DNA of 64,000 nt. It comes from Branchiostoma floridae. Taxonomy: Eukaryota; Chordata; Leptocardii; Amphioxiformes; Branchiostomatidae. Below, one piece after another: positions 24,301 to 35,641 of this stretch. The notes under the pieces were generated by a model that did not search any database, had not been told where the DNA came from, and saw only the letters and a program-made list of their open reading frames with translations. Location of the stretch: positions 19,711,893 to 19,775,892 of the forward strand of contig NC_049985.1 of assembly GCF_000003815.2 (NCBI RefSeq), given 5' to 3'. The first letter of the stretch is position 1. Every line of letters starts with the position of its first letter. The translations under genes and the position numbers were made by a program.

Positions 24301-24549
24301 TTTTTATTTGTATGACAAAATATGCAAAATAGATAAATCACCAAAATGTTTCCTTTTGCAGAAAGGAAGACTACTAGAACTACTGGTGCGTGGTACGAGG
24401 ACCCTCTCAACCCTGCAATGCTCTGCCTAGGCTGTGCTGTGGGTATCATCGTCTTGGTGATACTTGGCTACTGGGTACACAGACGCAAACACCAAAACCG
24501 ACAAGTCGCCCAAGCTCCAAGAGATGGAGATGAAGAAGAAATAGTTTAA
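18263..24549 (+). CDS. C-type lectin / TSP1 / mucin-stalk membrane receptor, five exons, premature stop in exon 4
   Basis: Predicted type I membrane protein. Coding exons: 18263-18329 (signal peptide), 19651-20049 (C-type lectin domain), 20545-20718 (thrombospondin type 1 repeat), 22699-23019 (Thr/Ser/Pro/Gln-rich stalk), 24362-24549 (transmembrane helix and 25-residue charged tail). Every junction is phase 1, so the domains are shufflable modules; total 1149 nt, 383 codons. The lectin domain has the WND motif and a QPN triplet at the calcium/sugar site. The TSP1 repeat has three spaced Trp residues (W-SD-W-SA-W, C-mannosylation type) and CSVTCG, an O-fucose site. An in-frame TAA at 22992-22994 would end the protein at residue 311, before the membrane exon; the related copy at 818-1206 has CAA (Gln) there. 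The exon 4 donor at 23020 is inferred from phase and from that copy. The allele may be a null, make a secreted form, or contain a base error. AATAAA at 25046 could end the transcript. The specific gene name is not recognised. Confidence 0.85.
18353..18767. mobile_element. MITE with GGTACCGGTAC ends in lectin-receptor intron 1
   Basis: It starts TAGGGCTGAGTACC and ends GTACCGGTACCCACCCTTA; the interior has repeated GGACCTGAACC motifs. It begins 22 bp after the exon 1 donor. Confidence 0.6.
18781..18953. mobile_element. Hairpin MITE with TA flanks
   Basis: The 173-bp element has arms of about 60 bp (GTCTCCAAGCAGACCC, ATCAAAGCTGGCAAA, ATAGCCGGC in each), flanked by TA at 18779-18780 and 18954-18955. 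Confidence 0.82.
20066..20197. repeat. Near-perfect hairpin just after the lectin exon
   Basis: Arms of about 52 bp (TATCGGAAATTA, GAACATATGTTGTATATT, AAGGACGTTTCTTT) surround a loop of about 25 bases. It begins 16 bp after the lectin exon donor. It is probably a young MITE; in RNA it would fold into a long stem beside the splice site. Confidence 0.85.
20320..20458 (+). mobile_element. LINE/SINE 3' tail with CATT repeat
   Basis: AT-rich sequence ends in GTACAATAAAGG followed by four CATT units, a form typical of non-LTR retroelement 3' ends. It lies in the intron before the TSP1 exon. Family unknown. Confidence 0.45.
20744..21950 (+). repeat. Repeat X in the intron before the stalk exon
   Basis: Partner of 3283-4303 (inverted). 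It carries a nested 0.2-kb palindromic MITE (about 21297-21492) that is missing from the partner. No coding content was recognised. Confidence 0.8.
21297..21492. mobile_element. Palindromic MITE nested in repeat X
   Basis: The arms, around GATCGAACGACGAGTCTGCG and its inverse near 21445-21480, pair over about 60 bp, and the ends resemble CCCCTCACAT. It is absent from the matching site in 3283-4303. A chimeric relative is at 50801-51060. Confidence 0.75.
21951..22465 (+). mobile_element. Repeat Y, copy 4
   Basis: From ACGGGGACAACTCGAACAG to GACCGGGGCTTTAAAAG, in the intron before the stalk exon. Same family as 1-502, 1207-1789 and 1945-2461. Confidence 0.75.
23079..23660 (+). mobile_element. 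Repeat Z, copy 1
   Basis: The element of about 580 bp starts AGGGCCTTCACAC and ends CTCTCGTGTGAAGGGGGCTT. Its ends carry an inverted motif (GCCGTCAGAATGAAAAT and its inverse). A second copy in the same orientation is at 35063-35641. It lies in the intron before the membrane exon of the lectin receptor. Confidence 0.78.
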
Positions 24550-27500
24550 CCACAAAGCAAATGTGACAAAACAAGCGAAATATGTTGAACAGCTAGCATG
24601 TTAAATTACATAGAGTTATTACTATAAGAGGATGTGCATCAATAGGAAAATTCTTCAATCACTGACTCTTGAGAACACGTACGTACGGTAGGTAAATCCA
24701 AAATTTTTATTGATCATTTACATGACTGATGAACTTCTTCAATTCTTGATGTCCACATTTAGTTTCATGATTGAGGTGGTTTCTCTTTTACTCTGTCAAT
24801 TATAGTTATAGGAGGCTGCTACATGTATAAGGCAATAAGGTTTTGTGTCAACGTTTGCAGTGTTTAAATCTTGGTAATCAAATATTTCTGATGTTATGTT
24901 ACAGATGAGCGTAAACATAGAGACGCTTTCCATTTGTATCCTTCAACGATTGCACTAAATTATTGGTGGTAAATGTTGTATATGTTGTTTGAGTGACAAG
25001 TAGCAAATAATGCATTTTCTGGCACTGGGTTTGACTTTTTGTGAAAATAAAAGTCAACAGTCCAGTTTTGAGTCTGGTAGGAGGTGTGTGAAATATGCAT
25101 TGTTTGCTCACAAATGTTGCCTGTCTAGTTATCACAAATATCACATTTATGAATTGCTGTTGGCTTAGCCATTATATATGATAGTTCGTATCGATATTAT
25201 ACATTATATTGCACATGGTTCTTACTGTACATGAATGACAATGAGTAAAAATTACAGTAAATATGAGATTTTGAGGAAAAAGTTACACTGAAAAAATTGT
25301 TGCTCCTGTTGTTTTCAGAATACAGTGTTCTTTCATAGTAGCAAATAAGCTACATTAATGTATATTTTCATGCATTTTCTTATTCATTAGAGTTTCATAA
25401 AAATTATTATACACTGTATACAACAAGTACTTCACAAGGAAAATGCTATTCACGTGGCTCAATAAGGTTAACGCAGCTATTTTAATACATATAAAGAACA
25501 TCAAGACTAATATCTACGCGCAGTTGCTTATACATAACAATGATAAAGAGTTTTATATAAGATGACTAATCGCTATGCATATGGCACTTTTGCTTAGTAG
25601 TTTCATTCTTTGACAACTAGTATTATATAGTAATACATAATACAGAGTTTAACATCATTTTGTTCATACGAATCCTTTTTAGAAAAGCAGTAGAGATGTA
25701 TTGGTCTATGTACAAGGAAATNNNNNNNNNNNNNNNNNNNNNNNNNNNNNNNNNNNNNNNNNNNNNNNNNNNNNNNNNNNNNNNNNNNNNNNNNNNNNNN
25801 NNNNNNNNNNNNNNNNNNNNNNNNNNNNNNNNNNNNNNNNNNNNNNNNNNNNNNNNNNNNNNNNNNNNNNNNNNNNNNNNNNNNNNNNNNNNNNNNNNNN
25901 NNNNNNNNNNNNNNNNNNNNNNNNNNNNNNNNNNNNNNNNNNNNNNNNNNNNNNNNNNNNNNNNNNNNNNNNNNNNNNNNNNNNNNNNNNNNNNNNNNNN
26001 NNAATCATTAAGCTGGGAAGTTTAATTCCCAAACAGGGCATATAACTGCTTTGGCCGGACATTTGATGCTTTCGCGCTTTACATTGGAAGCAAATACAGA
26101 ACAAAAATATATTTTATTGTTTTTTTTTCTATTTTTTTTCCTTTTTAAATCTTGTGGACAAATTTTCGTCCATTGGGAAATTAAATAATGATTAAGGAAA
26201 AATATGTCACAGCAAGGAACACTTTCTTAATTTTCGTAACTTCTTTTTTCGTGTGTATAAAGATCATTTGTCTTGTTATAATAAAAGATATCAGAATTTT
26301 GCCTCAAGAAACATGCTGCAAGAACAAAATACTTGAGAAAGAGATTCTTTTCATGCAGGAAGTTCTATTCTTTTGACAATATTTTCCGCGTATAAGAAGA
26401 AACAAGAAAAATAAGAACATTCTTTTATTTTTTGGAGTATAATCCAAAATGCATACTAGTATGTTGGAAAAGAATTAAAGTTCCAATCACATGTAGCTAC
26501 GGACGGTTGATTTTCGTAGCTTTTAGCTAAGTTTCATGGATTGGTCCATAGGCTTTCATTGCCTTTTCCGTCATATACCGATTTGTTATCTGGTACAGCA
26601 GTCATAAAATATTCGGCATATAAGATATAAAGACGTCAGTAGACGGTATTATGTGTCTCCAGTATGCACATATGCCACTTGGCAATTCTACGATGTCATT
26701 TTTTAGATAGATTTATTTGTACCAAAATCAAAAGGCACATGTCACTGTCCAAATTGAAATACTTTGCGAAATTTTTGTGTCCGTCCAATTTCATCCGTGT
26801 CGCAGCCAATCCACATCACATTCCAGTTTGTCTGGGTATTTCACGGATTGGCAGATCTCAAAAATGAAAAAAATTGAATACATGAACAAAATAATTTGTT
26901 ATTGGAAATCATATGCTGTCACAATCCATTTCCATAACGCTTGCTTGCTACCATTGTGTGATTTCTTTAAGGATTAGGGGAATTTCTCGATTAAGCCAAT
27001 TAAAACAATTAATGACGTCATAATTACGTCATAATACGTCAGAATTATGACAAAATTTCAGAACTTACAAAACATAATGATCACGTTGCCCCCTGCAAAT
27101 TTGGAGATCGTACAGTAAGCCGTTTTCAATTTACGGAGGGGGTGGGTGTATTGCAGTCTTCGAACGGGCCTGTTTTTTATGGGGGGGGGGGGGGGGCGTT
27201 CGCGCTTTTCAACGTTGGTTCTCTTGTGCCGGGAAAGGGATTTTGCCGAGGAAGGGAGTATGCTTGGAAAAGGAGGCCACACACATGGAATGCCAAAAAA
27301 GCCCGTTCTGCAAAGGATTACAACGCAGAAAAGGTCGTATAAAGTAAATGCCAACAAAATGGTTTTTACTATGGGGCTATTCTCCAACCAGAGGCTAATA
27401 GGGTCGCGGAGATAGTAGTGACCGCGACTCAACCTCTGCGTAGAAAATAGTCAAGGGCAGCCTTTCTGTCACTCTTTCAAACATTTCTATTTTCCTTTTT

Positions 27501-28220
27501 AGTGACTTCCCTCAACTTCCCTCCATATTTTCTCGATCAAAGTTTTAAAAAATTCAGTAGGTGCTTCAAGTTGTTGCCCGGTCAGATGAACGGAAAGAGG
27601 ACTTCTACCCAGAGCCTGGAACCCAGTTGAACAACCGGATTAGTAGTTTCGAACAGCTTTAATATCTACTTAAATAGTTTTGTAAAACTATCGCGTTAAT
27701 CACTAAGTTTGGCATCAATGTACCAGGGTGGATTGTCCGTTTTTTTTTTCTTTTTTAATTCTCCGGGAACGACATATCTCTATGTTTTTCATGCCATTGT
27801 TAATTAACGTTTGTTGCTTGTTACCTGGTTTGTCCATCTGTTTGTCTGTTTTGTTGTTCTTCATGTGCTTGTTTGTTTTGTTGGTCGGTCGATTGGTCAG
27901 TTTGTTGGTCAGTTACTTGATTTGTTTTCAATTTAGTTTGTGGTCAAGTTGTAAATCTACTCTTGATCAAAACACGATTTAGGGCGCCAATGAAAATTAA
28001 TGTTTTACCAGAATTGACTTAATGAGTCAATTAGTGACACTGCACCACCCTTTGAATACATTTGGTTGTTGGCAATTCCTAATGCAATTGTGGTGTTGTT
28101 TCGACCACCCAGTACAGAACCTAACGTTCTTTACCCACATTTCGAAATTGGGCTGAACTTGCTATGAATGACCTCCGCAATGTAATATGTCTTGCTATAT
28201 TTGCGTCTGATATTGTTTCC
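24550..28220. other. Gene-free stretch with assembly gap
   Basis: AT-rich DNA. A possible lectin-receptor poly(A) signal is at 25046. There is a run of 281 Ns at 25722-26002 and a G run of about 16 at 27181-27196. Open frames across the Ns are artefacts. No exon with splice sites and codon structure was found. Confidence 0.5.
25722..26002. other. Assembly gap (Ns)
   Basis: 281 undetermined bases join two contigs; true length and content are unknown. Confidence 0.99.
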
Positions 28221-31200
28221 TTATTGGTTATATGGCGTTGTTATGTTGAATGAATAGTCATCGTCAGCTCCGTACAAACCGTCGGCGCTGCTGACCCTAT
28301 TACAAGGAGTAAAAGTCGCAGGATGTGCTGACAGCGCCTCCTCCGTACAGTACACACCGCCCGGCTCCTCACGCCTGGTGTCAGTACCTGCGGCTTCGTA
28401 CGTGTCGTTTCGGGCTAGTGAACACCACTGGAAATCTGCATAGGTGATAATGTAAAAATTAGCAAGTTCAGGGTATCATAGTCTCATCCGTGAACATTCC
28501 AGGTCATAAGAACTCACCCCACACAGCAGCCTGCTATCTAAGTGTCCAAACGTCTAATCTTTTAAAAATTCCGACAAGAGAAACTCACCGCAGCTGTCAA
28601 ATATGCCGCCATCATGGCTTCTCATGATGTCATTTTAGGGACTGACCACTTGAAATTAGGGATCAGCACATTGCTAAAAATGGACCAAAACCTTGTGTTT
28701 TTTTTGCCTAATCTGAACGTCTACACCCTACACTGTCTCACCAATATGAAATGTTTCTTACATTTTTTCTGATACAAGTAGAAAGTAGGCTAAAATCTCC
28801 TTCCCTTCATGATGATATGGGTACAGACGTTTTCCCTACCGATTTCATTAGCGGTACCTCCGTCTGTAGTCATCGCCGCCATCCTTGGAGCAATCGCAGG
28901 TTGGACCTCAGCTCGATGACGGTTGCTGCTGCCATCCATTCTTCCTGTACCTTCGGCAAACACAAACACAAACTTACAAACCTCTGCAGCACTGGTAGTA
29001 AAAGCTAATATAAGACATTCATTGACAACTATGTATATAAAATTAATGTATCGAATATTTGACACTGACCTCTCAGCTACATAACCTCTCAACTGCTTTA
29101 CTCTTACTTTTAGAATAAGGTATAGCGCTAGTACTTGCTTCAGGCATAAGCGTATCTTTAGGTTTAAGTGATGATAAGGTGTAAAAAGTCTCAATGTATT
29201 GTGTTAATATTGTTTTATATAACGTGTTTGTCTTATGACTCCAGGAAGACTAATGATACATTGTCTGATTTGAACTCACTAATGGAAATCGTTTGAATAA
29301 ACAATAGAAAAAAGCCATGCTTCCTGTACCTTCGTCGGCAAAAGCTTCGGATGTATGCTCAGTGCCATTGCCATTTTGCTCAGCTGGCTCTACTTGCTGA
29401 ACGTCTTCTTGACTAGCGAGGTCCTGATCCACCACCTCGCTGTTTTTGTTCTCGGGAATTTCCGGGCTGCTGACGCGGTCGGTTGCTGGCTTACTTGCTA
29501 GATGATGGTCGTTGTCGTTTATCCAGTTGTCGTACACATGGTTCATGGCGTCGTCCTCATCCGTTACGTTGTTTTCCTGCACATCCTCGTTGTTCTCGTA
29601 AACGTGGGACTGGCTGTCGTACGAACAGTCCTCGTATTGATGGTCTTGCTCCTCTTCAAGCTCAACAGAACTATCGTACGAACACTCTTCGCAGTCGTTC
29701 TCGGAGTGGCCGGCGGTGTCGGTTGCAGGGCGTGCCGCGGGTGCCAATCCAGCCTTTTTACCCAGACATACTTTGATGGCCGCACAGCTGAAGACGAACA
29801 GCAGGGTGCCTAGGAGTACAGCAACTCCTACAACAGCTGTCTTCACGTGGGATTCTATTTCGTTGACCTCTTCAACTGGCTGGAGTAAAGAAAATTACAT
29901 CAAGAAGTCTTAACTGGCGTGCCGTTTAAATTGATCAATCAAAGTTTTATTTTTAAAAATTTAAAATTTTAGAAGTATTTGATACTGTCCGAACAGGACT
30001 ATAAAAATTATAGTTTAACAAATGCATTGCAGAAATACATGAACGGGTGAAGATATCAGTGCAATTCGATTAATCAAATCTGTGAGTTTTGAGGGGACCT
30101 TATCAAGTATCAAGTAAGGAAGTAAGTGAGTTAACTTTTAAATAATGTTGGATAAAGTCAGATATAAAAGATGTATTAACATAATATATGAATGAGCATC
30201 TTTAGACACATATGATTGAGAATTTTATATGCCGTATAGTGATTTGAACAATGACAATCCAGGCAAGCCTACCCATTAGATGGCAATACAATATGATTAC
30301 AGTAAGATTCTCAATGATAAATTATTGATAGAAAACTATTTACATTTTCACCAAAAGTGGCCACATTGGTCAGATGGTTCTTTCGGAGATGTGATCATGT
30401 ACTGTATCATACTTTACCAAAAGTCTGAAAGACAGAAATACAAACCTTATTCGTATGATTCAGCGTAGTCGTTGTTCCATCGGTTGTATCCGTAGACTGG
30501 TCTACTTCCTTGCCCGTAGCAGTTGCAGGAAGGGTCGTTTCGCGAACTTCGCTGTCCGGTGCCGAAGAAACCGTTCCCCGAGGATCCATGTCCGGTGGCG
30601 GTCCGCAAGTCACAGACTCGAAACACAAGATTCGCGAGGAGTTGGCCATGTGGTGAGAAAACCACTCCCAGCCGTCGTCACAGTTAAAAGGATTTTGGTC
30701 CAGCTGTAGGAAGGCTCCTCTCACCCGGTCAAGGGTTCTGCTTGACATGAATGTCAGATGATTGTGGCTCAAATCAATGAACAGTGCGCTTCTTGGCGGA
30801 TTTTCCACGGCAATCATCGGTATGGCCATGAGTTTGTTGTGAGAGAGATACAACTGCGTTAGCTTCACGAGACCCCTAAATACGTTCGGGACGATAAAGG
30901 TCAAGCAGTTTCTTCTCAGATCCAAGATTTCAAGATATTGTAACCCTTGAAAACTGAAGCGGTGGATGTAGCGAAGAGAATTGCATGTTAAGCTCAGCAT
31001 GCGAAGATATGGCCGATGAGAGAACGCTCCGGGATCTATGCCCTGGATGGCGGTTTTTCTGATGAAAAGACGGGACAGTGTCGGGCTAGAAAACCTGAGG
31101 GAGCTCTGCTTCAGGGTCTCGTCGGATAAGCTGTGAATAAGCGCATATTCAGACCTTATGGGGTTGTCGGTGTCGCAGAGTTTCTCGAAGCGTCCGCGGC

Positions 31201-31330
31201 GAGTGCAACTCAAGAAGCGAGTCTGAAATCCCGGAAAAGAGGTTGTGCACAATTCTGTACATGGGTGTACAATTCTAAAAGCGAGCCAAATAATAAACGT
31301 TTTTACCAAGATTCTATTCGTAGTCACCAT
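28221..31330 (-). CDS. LRR receptor with transmembrane helix and tyrosine-rich tail, three exons
   Basis: Coding exons on the minus strand: 31330-30446 (phase 0 out), 29879-29330 (phase 0 in, 1 out), 28435-28221 (phase 1 in, stop); 1650 nt, 549 residues. The ATG at 31330 opens a signal peptide. It is followed by a Cys-containing N-terminal cap, about five LRRs (LDLRRN, LYLSHN, IDLSHN cores), a C-terminal cap (NPFNCDDGWEWF to CGPPP) and a Thr-rich stalk. Exon 2 carries the membrane helix (about residues 307-330) and an acidic tail with several tyrosines: CSYDS twice, QYEDC, HVYENN and HVYDNW. The last two are YxN motifs of the kind bound by Grb2-type SH2 domains. Exon 3 adds TYEAA, VYCTEE and DYSFNI. 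If the exon 2 donor is not used the frame runs on to a stop at 29250. The role as an immune or adhesion receptor is inference; no ortholog is named. Confidence 0.85.
28858..28950 (-). CDS. Candidate cassette exon of the LRR receptor tail
   Basis: A 93-nt open segment on the minus strand is bounded by CGAAG at its start and GGAG/GTACCG at its end. It is phase 1 in and phase 1 out, so it could be skipped or included between exons 2 and 3 without changing frame. Its first 16 bases nearly repeat the intron start just after the exon 2 donor, suggesting a local duplication. The pyrimidine tract is weak, so it may not be spliced at all. Confidence 0.3.
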
Positions 31331-32264
31331 TTTCTGGATCTTTCATGTATAACGATGAGCTAACGATAAATGTCCGTTATATTATTTCAGCCAAGTCTCT
31401 TTACACGACAATGTTATGTAGTTGCGAGTCGAGTGAGTCACGTGTCTGCTGCTAGTCTGAATGAATCAAAAGTCTGCGCCGCTAGTCTGTCAGTAAATAT
31501 TAGGTGAGGTGTTCTCGAGGTAAGCGAAGAAAATGAAAGACATGTCCATACCAACGAACCAAGGCACTGGCCAAACTGAAAACAAAGTTCTCAGTCACCA
31601 ACAGCTAGCTTGGAGAAATCTTAGATCAAATGATACAATAAAACTTAGAACACAGTTCAGATTGATACATGATTGCAGATGAACGCACTGAATGGAGATG
31701 CAAAATGACCAAACATCGGAAATCAGGAAAAACAATACTTATGCCTACCACAGAAAGAAAGCAAAGCTGTAGAAGCAAACGCAAACAGCTCACAAAGAAC
31801 TGAGTCAGCCGACAGATTAAACCTCGTTGGTAGAGGCCATGGAACTGTCCATTCGCAGATACGAGCTATACAATAGAACTTACGGCAAAATATCTCAAAG
31901 GACTGTTTACGTTGTTAGAGACCCCAAAGCAAAGACGCCTCAAATAATGCCAGAGTATACGGTAAGCCCTCATATATATGTTGGTTTTGAGGCTTAGCCA
32001 ATGAGCTGTATTGGGGGATTGTGTTATACCGTTTGATTGGCTAACAATGACCAATCGGAGAGGCTTTGTCTTATATCACGGTTTCGGTCGTTTACCCCAG
32101 TGGTCTAGGTCTGATGATATAACTTGTCTTTCCAGACAGACAATTAATTTTTGTTTCGTCGATGAATGTAAGATATCGAAGTAAGGAGATACACCTGATT
32201 GATTGACAATTTTTGTACTTTCGTACTTTTTATTGATCGTTTCACAACGAAAAGTTCCCCTTCG

Positions 32265-32790
32265 ATAAGTGTGGTGGGTTCTTTTACGTGGTCGAGGTGT
32301 GGCTGTTCTTTTACACAGGGCATCCGAGGAATGTCCCCAATCTAATTTTCAAGTGCACTGGTGAGGAAATCCATGAAACGTTTCTTTGCCAATGGGCACA
32401 ACGTCGACGCACGTCAGGAAACTCTAACCCAGGACCTCTGGGCTATGAGCAAAACACACTACTGGGTGTAGCGCGTCTTTACTTTTCCTGTGGACATACG
32501 CAAGGAAAAACATTTCGACGAGGACAACATCTGCTTGACGATATCCAATTACCACAATGCTTAACGCGCGATTATAACGAAGACCTGGACCACTATACCG
32601 TCGGGTGAATTCTGAAATTATCACACCCATAATAAAAACAGCTACCGCGAAAAAAAAAAAAAACGTACATCATCATCCAACTCTGTGCAAACTGACCTGC
32701 CAAACCACATACGAATGCGACAACGGGAACATACAGATACAGATGCGAACGCCCGTTACTCTGACAAAACTAATAGTCTATCGCCGGAGG
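32265..32790 (+). repeat. Mosaic of SINE fragment and third partial copy of repeat X
   Basis: 32505-32770 aligns with 3990-4210 (CATCTGCTTGACRATATCCA, then GACCTGGACCA). The preceding part has GTGGGTTCTTTTACGTG, a piece typical of the reversed SINE body seen at 58652. No coding content. Confidence 0.55.
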
Positions 32791-33019
32791 TTACCCTCCG
32801 GTCACAGACCGAAAATCACACAATCCAGTCCTTGGGAGTTGTATCATGTATGCCAGAATGACGCTTATTGAATTTGATATACATTCCAGTTTGTCTGTCT
32901 ATTTTCTAATCTTACATTCTGTTGGTCTGGGTATGCAGAGGTAGTTGTGAATTTGGATGCTTTCGACAGCAAAATTTTCTGTATTATATTACTTACCTTT
33001 GCCGTTTAGCCCATTGAAA

Positions 33020-33111
33020 ATATGTTCGCTGTGGTTTTAAATTCACGTTGAACCGGCCAACATGAAAACCGCGAACATTAAACCACCGCGAAAGTTTCTG
33101 CATTTACAGTA
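33020..33111. mobile_element. MITE M2, truncated copy
   Basis: Only one end is preserved: ACCACCGCGAAAGTTTCTGC followed by ATTTACAGTA, with ACCGCGAAC motifs before it. Confidence 0.6.
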
Positions 33112-35062
33112 TCTTCTTTGAATTCCCAGATTTACAACACCAAATTTTCTCCCAGCATCGAGTTTAAACAAAGTTGCCTCCATTTGAATATCCCTCCATT
33201 CACCAACCTACTTATCTATAGCCCTGTCTACATAAATCTTCATGTCCATCTCACCTAAAAAAAAGGGCTTCCTGCGCTCCACATTCACTTGGACTATCTA
33301 ACGTTAGTTCACCTTTATCCGAGGGTAACCTATATCCGTTGTGTTACTAAACAGTGCATCCAGAGATATCAATTCGATGGACGGTATTTTCAAATTGTAC
33401 TATTTTCGAAATATTGCAGTTAAAAACCATTATCTGTCAACTTGATATCCCTAAATACATTGTTCTTAAAAGAACGGATAAAGGTTACCCTATGGATAAG
33501 GGTGAAGTAGCGTTACATGAAATTTCATCTGCACATGTACATATTATACTCCTGTATATACACGTGGCAGGCCCCTAATCTTTCTCACCTGTTCTTGATG
33601 AGATTTGTTAATTTTCTACACCTGCGCCAGGGATTTCTTGATTAGAATAACGTTTGCTCATGATTTTTATTAAAACTTTATTGCTCATTCTGTATGGAAC
33701 ATGTGTATACAATCACAATGTATGTGTTAAGGGTATACAATTCTTCACAGATTTCTTAATGAACATTCAGATTTGAACAATGTAACTAAGTCCATATGAG
33801 TGTTTCCATATTCAAACTTACCAATGGTGAATTTCCCCACCAATATCAGTTCGTTAATGTATTGAAACTGTATTATATTAGAAATGTGGTACCCCAGAAT
33901 GACATCTTGTATTGTCAATGATAATAAGTATCCATATTCAAACAGAAAACATCTTTCGACTTCTGCCCACAATGTTGTTGATTAATATGTTGAACGTTTG
34001 CTCATGATGCATCACATATAAACTGACTAATATCCGCCCAGTGGAAATGAAATCTTACTAGTACTGTTGTCAAGGGGGGATTCTTTTTCATAATCAATAG
34101 AGTAAATTACTAATCCGCAAATTTACAGTTAAATTATGTATTTTGCTCGCATCTGTCCTTGTTTATCCATAAGTGACATAATTTGATGGATGTTGATGAA
34201 ATAGACAAACGAACTGATCCATCATCGATTAATGTAAACGCCCAGGTGGTGAGCTGGTAATATCCCAGAGTTCCTGAATACACATTCAACAATACACAAT
34301 CCTAGATTGCTGACTGTGACCCACAAGCATACGGACGTTTCATGTTGCATTTGAAAAGGGGATCCGCCCGTCAATCCACCATGCAAATTGATAGTTCAGG
34401 GTCTAAAACTTCAAGATTTTTCCCCTGGTCAAATGGGTAGAAATCCTGGCAGTTTTGAGGTGGGTGTGACAGGGGAGGGTTTCTACTTTCTGATTAGGGC
34501 CAAAAGGCTGGGTTTTTGTGGTTGTTAGGGGATATAAAGTTGGAACCTTTTTGTCCTAGCACAAGGCCTCCTCACTGGGCTGTTGTGCGGTTTTGAGGTC
34601 AAGGGTAAATTCTTTCAGTTTCCCGGAAGTCCGTGCCGTAAGATTCATGGCCAAATATTTCATGTGAGGGTATGTCTGTGTGCCATTAACGTCAGAAAGT
34701 TGAGTTATTAACAATTGCTTTCTTGTCTTTTTTGGTATAGGAAACCATTGTTAAGAGGCTGTATATTGAATGACTGACGGATGCCCAAAATGCAGAAATA
34801 GTTGAATGCAGTATTCAGGAATTCTGAGAAAGTACCAGGTCACCACCTGGTAAACCTTTATACGTTTATGAAGGTTAGATATCCAGGTAAATAATACTTA
34901 AATACAATTTATCTCTACAAGTGGATATTAAGAAAAACTGCAAATTAACTAAATAAAGAAGACTAAGCAGATTTCCATGTAGCACACGTAAATGGCAGGC
35001 ACTCTGGGACTACTAATACTCCACCTAACGACCTGTCACACCTGAGCCCCGTACATAGTTAA

Positions 35063-35641
35063 TAGGTCTTCACATAAAAACCGGATTAGCAGGAATCAAG
35101 CAGAACCAGCCGGAATGAAGTAATTGCAAAATTCGTACCACATTCGGGGCCATTCCGAGTGGGAATTCCAAATGGACATTATATCTCCTTCACACGAAAA
35201 AAAAAGCGCCAAAATGCCGTCAGAATGAAAATTATTTTCTATTCCTGGAAATTCGTAGAGTTTTTTTTAGCAATTCTCACTGCATTCCAGATATTCTGTT
35301 GGCTACATTCTGGCAGGACTCGAAGTGGCTTACCGTTTCGGTTCTCCATCGAATGTTTCGAATAATGCTGGAATGCCGTAAAATGCGGTCATAATGCAGT
35401 TAGAGTAGTTAAAATACACTTAGAATCCCTTTTGAATAGCGATAATTCTCCACTTCGAATGCACCTCGACAGTTTTTAACATGTCAAAACGTCCGGGCGA
35501 GCCAAAAGAACGAGCACAAAAAGCTGGAATGCAGTGAGAATTCCTGAATACACTACGTATTAAATAATTCCATGGAATAGAAAAGAAGTTTCATTCTAAC
35601 GGCCTTCCGGCTCATTCTTGCTCTCGTGTGAAGGGGGCTTT
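35063..35641 (+). mobile_element. Repeat Z, copy 2
   Basis: It follows 23079-23660 over its full length (CCACATTCGGGGCCATTC, TCGACAGTTTTTAACATG, AAGGGGGCTT). Confidence 0.78.

Larger units (their letters stand above)
31331..35062. other. Gene-free stretch upstream of the LRR receptor
   Basis: It should hold the LRR receptor promoter just right of 31330. Otherwise only repeat fragments are seen (32265-32790, 33020-33111). No supported exon. Confidence 0.45.

Noticed and set aside
25660-26104. Open frames of 114-132 codons across the N run
   Set aside because: They consist of undetermined bases.
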